A stretch of DNA of 8,595 nt from the NCBI GenBank assembly GCA_035550975.1, contig DASZOC010000044.1:1-8595 (forward strand), given 5' to 3'. Position numbers and translations under genes: made by a program. This document shows, in pieces, positions 3,776 through 8,595 of the stretch (position 1 is the first letter of the stretch; each line of letters starts with the position of its first letter). The notes beneath the pieces were generated by a model that did no database searches, was not told the DNA's origin, and saw only the letters and a list, made by a program, of their open reading frames with translations. The DNA is from DASZOC01 sp035550975 (GTDB taxonomy: Bacteria > Actinomycetota > CADDZG01 > WHSQ01).

Positions 3776-6532
3776 ATGATGGAGTCCACCGACCGATCCC
3801 TGACCCAAGCACCAGTGTCTGCGCTCCGCGAGCAGGGCGACGGCGTCGTGGAGTGGGTCCCGGCGGGGGTTGCCGCCACGCGGCTCGAGATCGACATCAA
3901 GCTCCTGAAGCAGTGGTGCGAGCAGGGGCTCGTCCCGTGGGAGACCGGCGAGGGGGCATCCGGTCCGATCGCGCTGGTTGACATGGCGGCCGCGAGCGCC
4001 ATGGCGGCAAGGATCCAACGGCCCCCGCACATCGAGCCACCTCCCGTTGCCGCGCCGGCTCCCGTCGCGGCGCCGGCTCCCGTTGCGGCGCCGGCTCCCG
4101 TGGCGGCCCCGGCTCCCGTCGCGGCCCGCGTCGCGCCGGGGAACGGAGCAGAGATGCCGGAGTGGGTCAGCGAGCTCGCCGAAGCGTGGCGGCGCGCAGC
4201 CAAAGCAGAGGCCGAGGTCGAGGGCTTCAAGCAGCAACTGACGGAGATCGGAAAGAGCCTCGAGGCGCAGGAAGCCGAGGCCCGCGCGGCGCAGGAGTCC
4301 GTGGTCAAAGAAGCGCGGCAGGCAGTCGCTCACGCGGCGCATGCCGCGGCCGCAGCCGAACAGGCCGCGGCTCAGGTAGCCGAGCAGGCGTCGGTGCTGG
4401 CCGCACAGCAGGACGCGCTGCAGACGTCGCAGGATGCGGTGAATGCGGCGCGGCGATTCGCGGAGGCCGGAGCCCAGCACCTGGCGACGCAGGAGGCTCA
4501 TGAAACGAGCGCGCAGGCGGCGCGCGCTGAAGCGGTCAGGGCAACGCACGAAGCCGCACGGGCGGCGCAGGAAGCAGCTCGGAGCGCGGCGGTCTCGGGG
4601 CAGCAGACGGCGCAGAGCGGAGAGCAGCTCAAGGAGATGGTCGCGAACGTGGCGCGCGAGACGATCGAGTCGATACGGCAAGCGGTCGCGGGCGCGCAGC
4701 AACAGGTGTCGGCGTTGACCCAGCAGACGGTTGCCAGCGCGAACGATCAGATGGTGCAAGCGTCCGAGGCGGCGATCCAGGCAACGAAGCAGTCGGTGAA
4801 CGTCGCTCGCCAGCAGCTCTTGGACACGACGGCGGAGCACCAGAAGACGATGGAAGAGGCCGTCGAAGAGGGTCGCGCTCAGTCCGAGCACGCGGTGCGG
4901 GCAGAGGCACACAGGGCCGTGCAGGAGATCGGAGAGACGGTCTCGCTCGCGGAGGACGCGATCGCCCGCTCGGCCGCGGCCGCCCGAGAGGCGTCGAACG
5001 TGGCGGCGAACCAGGCGATCCGAGCCGTCACTGAGGCCGCTCAGCAGGCGCGTGACGAGGCCGCGCAGGCAGCCCGAGACACGAAAGCGGCCGGGGCGCT
5101 CGCGCGGCAAGGTGCCGAACAGGCGGCTGCGACCGCGAGCCAGAACATCGCCGCTGCAACGAAGGGCGTCGAAGACACAGCTGCTGCGACACGCGAAGTC
5201 ATAGCCGCGGCAGCAGAGAGCGCACTCCGCACGACCAAGCGCGTACGCGACGAGATCTCACAGCGTGCCAACGAGGTGGAGGGCTCGTTCGCTTCCGTCG
5301 TACAGAGAGCACGCGAGGAAGCAACGCTCGCCACCCGAGAGGTCACAGCCGGTGCCGCCGAGGAAGCGAAAGCGGCCCTTGCCGCGACGATGAAGGCGGC
5401 GGGCGAGGTCCAGGAGACCGTTGCCCGGGCCGCGATCGAGGCGATGGACTCGGCCCATGAAGCCGCACGCACCGCGCGCGACGAAGCCGCGAAAGCCGCG
5501 CGCGAAGAAGCGTCGAACGCGGTGCTCGAAGCGATGACAACGGCGCGAGAGGAGCATCAGGCCGCTCAAGAAGCGATCGGCAACGCTCGCAGCGAAGCCG
5601 TCAGTGCCGTACAGGCTGCCACGCTGGAGGCGAAGCGCGAAGCGGCCGAATCCCTCCGCGACACCGGACGCGTCGCCGGACTCGATGCGATGAAGGCGGC
5701 GGAGCAGGCCGCGGCGGCTGCATCCAAGGCGGCTGCACATGCCTCGGAGGGCGCCGTCGTCAAAGAGGCACAGGAACGGGCCGCTCTCGCCGCCGAGGAG
5801 TCGGCGGCGGCTGCGAAAGCGGCGGCCGCGGATGCCGCGAAAGAGGCGGCCGCGCGAGCGGCGCAAGAGGCTGCTGCCAAGGCTGCGGAGGAGGCCGCGC
5901 GCGCCGGCAAGGAGGCCGCAGCCGCGGCAGAGACGGCGCTCCGTGAAGCCATCGCCCGGGCACGCGAGCACGTCGAGGGTGAGGAGAAGGCTCGGAGCCT
6001 CCTCGCGGACGCGGCGCGAGCGGCAGACGAAGCCGGAGCCGCGGCGCGGGCTGCGGTTGGAGACGTCGAGAAGCTGGTCGGGTCCTACCGCGAGGAGCTG
6101 GATGCGATGACCCTGACCCAGAAGGAGGCCCTGAAGGCCGTCACCGACGCTGCCAAGGCGGCGCAGGGAGCGGCTCGTACCGCGCAAGCGTCGTCGTGGG
6201 CGGCGCAGAAGGACGCGACCCGCGCGGCCAAGGCTTCGGCCCGCGCCATCCAGCTGTCGGACCAGGTCACGGAAGAGGTCGAGGACTGGCAGATCGAGCC
6301 GCAAGACGACGACCGCGCGAAGTCGGCGTGGGATCAGCTATCGCTGCCGGCGAGCGACGTCACGTCGGAGGAGGAAGCCTTCTGGTCGAAGGTTCCCGAG
6401 CACCTTGGCGATGGGACCTTGCTCGACGACGACGAGGACGAAGATCGCTGGATCGACAAGATCAAGAAGAAGCTGCCGGTGGGCGGCAGAGACATCGACG
6501 ACAAAGACGCCGCAGACGAACCGACCAGCTAA
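3776..6532 (+). CDS. HTH-containing giant Ala-rich coiled-coil protein
   Basis: The 918-residue product matches no named family that I recognise. GGAGG lies seven nt before the first of two adjacent ATGs, so the first is taken. Residues 27-80 read like a MerR/excisionase-type winged helix: W-V-P-A-G-V-A-A, a helix ending in LLKQWCEQGLVPWETG, then a short wing and helix. Residues 90-117 are AAPAPV repeats, a stiff Pro/Ala linker. From about 130 to 835 the sequence is continuous Ala, Glu, Arg, Lys and Gln with almost no Pro or Gly, typical of a very long coiled coil. The last 85 residues are acidic and contain Trp (DWQIEPQ, AWDQL, FWSKV, RWIDKIKKKLP), which suggests a conserved interaction motif. 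The only Cys is C48 and the Trp residues sit almost entirely at the two ends. There is no signal peptide or membrane helix, so it is cytoplasmic. A scaffold such as those of polar growth or chromosome organisation (DivIVA, FilP or Scy-like in behaviour) is a guess from architecture. Confidence 0.85.
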   Translation: MMESTDRSLTQAPVSALREQGDGVVEWVPAGVAATRLEIDIKLLKQWCEQGLVPWETGEGASGPIALVDMAAASAMAARIQRPPHIEPPPVAAPAPVAAPAPVAAPAPVAAPAPVAARVAPGNGAEMPEWVSELAEAWRRAAKAEAEVEGFKQQLTEIGKSLEAQEAEARAAQESVVKEARQAVAHAAHAAAAAEQAAAQVAEQASVLAAQQDALQTSQDAVNAARRFAEAGAQHLATQEAHETSAQAARAEAVRATHEAARAAQEAARSAAVSGQQTAQSGEQLKEMVANVARETIESIRQAVAGAQQQVSALTQQTVASANDQMVQASEAAIQATKQSVNVARQQLLDTTAEHQKTMEEAVEEGRAQSEHAVRAEAHRAVQEIGETVSLAEDAIARSAAAAREASNVAANQAIRAVTEAAQQARDEAAQAARDTKAAGALARQGAEQAAATASQNIAAATKGVEDTAAATREVIAAAAESALRTTKRVRDEISQRANEVEGSFASVVQRAREEATLATREVTAGAAEEAKAALAATMKAAGEVQETVARAAIEAMDSAHEAARTARDEAAKAAREEASNAVLEAMTTAREEHQAAQEAIGNARSEAVSAVQAATLEAKREAAESLRDTGRVAGLDAMKAAEQAAAAASKAAAHASEGAVVKEAQERAALAAEESAAAAKAAAADAAKEAAARAAQEAAAKAAEEAARAGKEAAAAAETALREAIARAREHVEGEEKARSLLADAARAADEAGAAARAAVGDVEKLVGSYREELDAMTLTQKEALKAVTDAAKAAQGAARTAQASSWAAQKDATRAAKASARAIQLSDQVTEEVEDWQIEPQDDDRAKSAWDQLSLPASDVTSEEEAFWSKVPEHLGDGTLLDDDEDEDRWIDKIKKKLPVGGRDIDDKDAADEPTS
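4043..4126 (+). repeat. 18-bp in-frame tandem repeat encoding AAPAPV
   Basis: Four full units (starting at 4043, 4061, 4079 and 4097) and two thirds of a fifth follow the pattern CCCGTNGCGGCGCCGGCT, each giving Pro-Val-Ala-Ala-Pro-Ala. Units differ mainly at codon third positions, so the repeat is diverging under constraint on the protein. Since 18 is divisible by three, copy-number change would lengthen or shorten the linker without breaking the frame. Confidence 0.9.
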
Positions 6533-6572
6533 CGGTGCGGCCGCGCAGGTCGCGGGAATATAGGGTCGGGCC

Positions 6573-6588
6573 ATCCGTTCCTACGGAT
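6573..6588. repeat. small inverted repeat between coiled-coil and thioredoxin genes
   Basis: ATCCGT (6573-6578) and ACGGAT (6583-6588) form a six-pair hairpin with a 4-nt loop in the 101-bp gap. It could be a weak terminator for the coiled-coil gene or an operator for the thioredoxin gene. No convincing promoter boxes were found with it. Confidence 0.3.
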
Positions 6589-6633
6589 AACGGGTGCTTG
6601 TACAGCCGCCCGCGGGCAACCAGGAGGCACGTC

Positions 6634-6948
6634 ATGCGAGAAGTCGCCGAGCAGGATTTCAACGAAGTCGTAGTCGCATCCGACACCCCGGTCGTCGTCG
6701 ATTTCTGGGCCGAGTGGTGCGGGCCGTGCCGGCTCGTGCACCCCGAACTCGAGAAGATCGCGACCGAGTACGAGGGCAAGGTGCAGGTCGTGAAGCTCAA
6801 CATCGACGACGCTCCCGGCGTCGCGGCCAAGTACGGGATCATGAGCATCCCGACGATCGCGCTGTTCGTCGACGGGGCCGTGCGGGCCCAGGTCGTGGGG
6901 GCCCGCCCCAAAGACGACATCGTGATGGGCCTGGGCCTGAACGCCTAG
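6634..6948 (+). CDS. trxA: thioredoxin
   Basis: The 104-residue protein is a cytoplasmic disulfide reductase of the classical thioredoxin family, recycled by thioredoxin reductase. It is a single thioredoxin fold of the usual length. The active site WCGPC is at residues 28-32 (Cys29 and Cys32), the buried Asp at residue 23 lies in VVDFWAEWCGPC, and the cis-proline is Pro73 in SIPTI. GVAAKYGIMSIPT and the final Gly-Ala stretch are standard. AGGAGG six nt upstream fixes the start. The gene follows the coiled-coil gene by 101 bp on the same strand and is closed by a strong hairpin, so it may be its own unit or end a short operon. The symbol is a family-level call; the organism may have several thioredoxins. 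Confidence 0.95.
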   Translation: MREVAEQDFNEVVVASDTPVVVDFWAEWCGPCRLVHPELEKIATEYEGKVQVVKLNIDDAPGVAAKYGIMSIPTIALFVDGAVRAQVVGARPKDDIVMGLGLNA

Positions 6949-6973
6949 ACCCACCTTTTCTTCGACAACCAGC

Positions 6974-6998
6974 AGGCCCCGGCTCGCCGCCGGGGCCT
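6974..6998 (+). terminator. GC-rich hairpin terminator after thioredoxin
   Basis: AGGCCCCGGC (6974-6983) pairs perfectly with GCCGGGGCCT (6989-6998) around the 5-nt loop TCGCC, 25 nt past the thioredoxin stop codon. The stem can be extended by an outer GCAG/CTGC-like pairing. No U tract follows, as is common in high-GC Gram-positives. Confidence 0.85.
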
Positions 6999-7117
6999 CT
7001 GCGCGTGCGGCTGCCGGCCGGCGAGACCCAACACGAGCTCGGCTTGTTACCAGGAGTTTCCGCCCTGGGGCCGAACCCTCACAAGTACGACAAATTGCAA
7101 CGACTGGGAGGGATCAC

Positions 7118-8554
7118 ATGAGGCGTAGTTGGTTTGCACCGGTGCTGCTGGCGCTGGTCGTCGTGCTCGGCCTGGTGAGCGGCAGCATCGCGTTCGCGAC
7201 CTCCGGGCCCACGGCGGCAACGACGGCGACGGCAACCGCGGGTCACAACGAAGACATCCACTCGGACAACATAAAGATGCTGACCCGCAAGCCGATCCGC
7301 GTGGGCAAAGGCATCAACGGCCAAGGATCCGACATGGCGTTCGCCGGAAAGCGCGCGTATGCAGGCTCCTACCAGGGGACCGCGCTGTACAAGATCATCG
7401 CCCCTCGTAACGGCCATCTGAAGCAGATCGGTTTCCACCAGTGCCCCGGCAGCCAGGGCGACATCTCGGTGTGGGGCACGTTCGTCTTCGTCTCGATCGA
7501 CGCGCCGGGTTCGAACAACCAGGAGAACGCGACCTGTAACAACACCAAGGCGACGGGCTTCAAGACGGCGGAGAAGTCCACCGGCCTCGAGGGGATCCGC
7601 GTGGTGGACTACTCGAACCCGAAGCAACCCAAACAAGTGGCCTTCGTCTCCACCAAGTGTGGCTCGCACACGCACACGCTCGTACCGGACGGCGAGACGG
7701 TCTACATGTACGTCGAGGCATATCCGATCTCGCAGACCGGCGACTGCAACCAGGTCACCGGACACGGCGAGGTGGACATCCTCTCCTTCCCGGCGAACGA
7801 TCCGTCCAAGCTGAAGATCGCGGGCGCTCTGGACGTCAGCCGGGGCCCACTTCCGAACGACCCGCCGATCGGGTGCCACGACCTTCAGGCATGGCCCGAG
7901 CGCGACATCGTGATCGCGGCGTGCATCACGGAGGCGCAGGTGTGGAACATCGAGAACCCGGCAAAGCCTGAGATCCTCGCCCGCATAACCAACCCCGAGG
8001 TGCAGATCTGGCATTCGGCTGCGTTCACGTGGGACGGCAAGTACGCCATCATCAGCGACGAGTACGGGGGCGCCGCGGGCGGCGGCGGCTGCGCCGGCGA
8101 CAAGGATTCGATGATTGGGGCGATGTGGTTCTACAACATCGAGGACCCGTCCAACCCGTCGCTGGAGGGGCACTATTCGCTGCCTCGGGTCCCGCCGCCG
8201 CCGCATACCCAAGACGAGAGCGCGTTCTACCGCTGCACGACGCACATCTACACGATCCTTCCGATGAAGAACGGCAAGTACATCGCGGTGTCGTCGTATT
8301 ACCGAGGTGGCATCTCCGCGGTGGACTTCAGCGACCCCGCCGACCCGCAGGAGATTGGTTACTACCTGCAGTATCCGAACGGCGTGCTGCCGGATACCTG
8401 GTCGGCGTACTGGTACAACGGCAAGGTCTACACGAACGACCACCTTTCCGGCCTCGGCGTGGGGGTATTCAGGGTCAAGGGCCTGCGCCACAGGCAGGTG
8501 CACTTCTACGCCGGCGGCTTGAACCCGCAGACTCAGGTGGCCCGCTTCAAGTAA
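7118..8554 (+). CDS. secreted LVIVD-repeat beta-propeller protein
   Basis: The 478-residue protein has a Sec signal peptide (MRRSWF, hydrophobic core 8-26, likely cut after SIAFA) and then a beta-propeller of LVIVD-type repeats. Four repeat ends are plain: IRVVDYSNPKQP (160-171), VWNIENPAKP (275-284), FYNIEDPSNP (338-347) and AVDFSDPADP (401-410). The start is supported by GGGAGGG five nt upstream. Eight Cys remain after the signal, so disulfides or metal sites are likely. His residues recur at comparable blade positions: CGSHTHT (181-187), GCHD (252-255), WHS (298-300), CTTHIYT (373-379) and NDHLSG (440-445). The repeated His motifs recall the copper-dependent selenium-binding-protein/methanethiol-oxidase propellers, but I cannot show homology. 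Function is unknown; location is outside the cytoplasmic membrane. Confidence 0.85.
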   Translation: MRRSWFAPVLLALVVVLGLVSGSIAFATSGPTAATTATATAGHNEDIHSDNIKMLTRKPIRVGKGINGQGSDMAFAGKRAYAGSYQGTALYKIIAPRNGHLKQIGFHQCPGSQGDISVWGTFVFVSIDAPGSNNQENATCNNTKATGFKTAEKSTGLEGIRVVDYSNPKQPKQVAFVSTKCGSHTHTLVPDGETVYMYVEAYPISQTGDCNQVTGHGEVDILSFPANDPSKLKIAGALDVSRGPLPNDPPIGCHDLQAWPERDIVIAACITEAQVWNIENPAKPEILARITNPEVQIWHSAAFTWDGKYAIISDEYGGAAGGGGCAGDKDSMIGAMWFYNIEDPSNPSLEGHYSLPRVPPPPHTQDESAFYRCTTHIYTILPMKNGKYIAVSSYYRGGISAVDFSDPADPQEIGYYLQYPNGVLPDTWSAYWYNGKVYTNDHLSGLGVGVFRVKGLRHRQVHFYAGGLNPQTQVARFK

Positions 8555-8595
8555 CCACGTCCTGAAGCACGCGCACGACGGCCCCCCCCGGGCGG
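8555..8595. other. window end, no gene
   Basis: Only 41 bases follow the propeller gene. A GGCCCCCCCCGGGCGG run at the edge could begin a terminator hairpin, but the window ends before a second arm can be seen. Confidence 0.3.

Noticed and set aside
4043..4126. CRISPR-like array
   Set aside because: The 18-bp units are contiguous with no spacers and stay in frame, so this is a coding tandem repeat.
3395..5110. 571-residue open frame antisense to the coiled-coil gene (and a 348-residue one at 5258-6304)
   Set aside because: They are Arg/Leu/Gly-rich, have no recognisable domain, and arise because GC-biased codons of the Ala-rich gene leave few stops on the opposite strand.

Overview
The window is 8.6 kb of GC-rich DNA with strong Shine-Dalgarno sites, no tRNA-encoded CCA, GC-rich hairpin terminators without U tracts, and Ala/Arg/Glu-rich proteins. 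This points to a high-GC Gram-positive bacterium, most likely an Actinomycetota lineage, but no marker gene fixes the taxon (inference).

Layout, left to right. (1) 1-2700: a tRNA-Ala(TGC) on the minus strand (71-143), then a CopB-like (CPH, P1B-3 type) copper-transporting P-type ATPase on the minus strand (276-2372). Its start is preceded by a perfect CsoR-type operator palindrome. At 2650-2689, past the start of the ATPase gene, 40 bp of the tRNA gene (5' half and anticodon loop) recur exactly, with a second -10 box. The ATPase therefore lies between a whole tRNA and a tRNA fragment, like a small genomic island or the scar of a duplication. (2) 2840-3576: an 18-bp perfect hairpin, then a minus-strand two-gene operon. 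It encodes a small acidic lipoprotein (3382-3576) and a lipoprotein-type blue-copper cupredoxin (2946-3398). The genes overlap by 17 nt, and both proteins end in or carry Glu/Val-rich acidic tails. (3) 3776-6532: on the plus strand, diverging from that operon, a 918-residue protein with an N-terminal MerR-like helix-turn-helix, a Pro/Ala linker built of 18-bp DNA repeats, about 700 residues of Ala-rich coiled coil, and an acidic C-terminal segment. I recognise no named family for the whole protein. (4) 6634-6948: a canonical thioredoxin followed by a strong hairpin terminator. (5) 7118-8554: a secreted LVIVD-repeat beta-propeller protein with a conspicuous set of His and Cys residues.

Copper is the recurring theme on the left: an exporter under a probable copper-sensing operator, and a membrane-anchored cupredoxin. 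The thioredoxin and the His/Cys-rich propeller could belong to the same metal and redox biology, but only proximity suggests this. The least explained items are the HTH/coiled-coil protein, the acidic-tailed lipoprotein pair, and the tRNA-bounded ATPase segment with its nested repeats.
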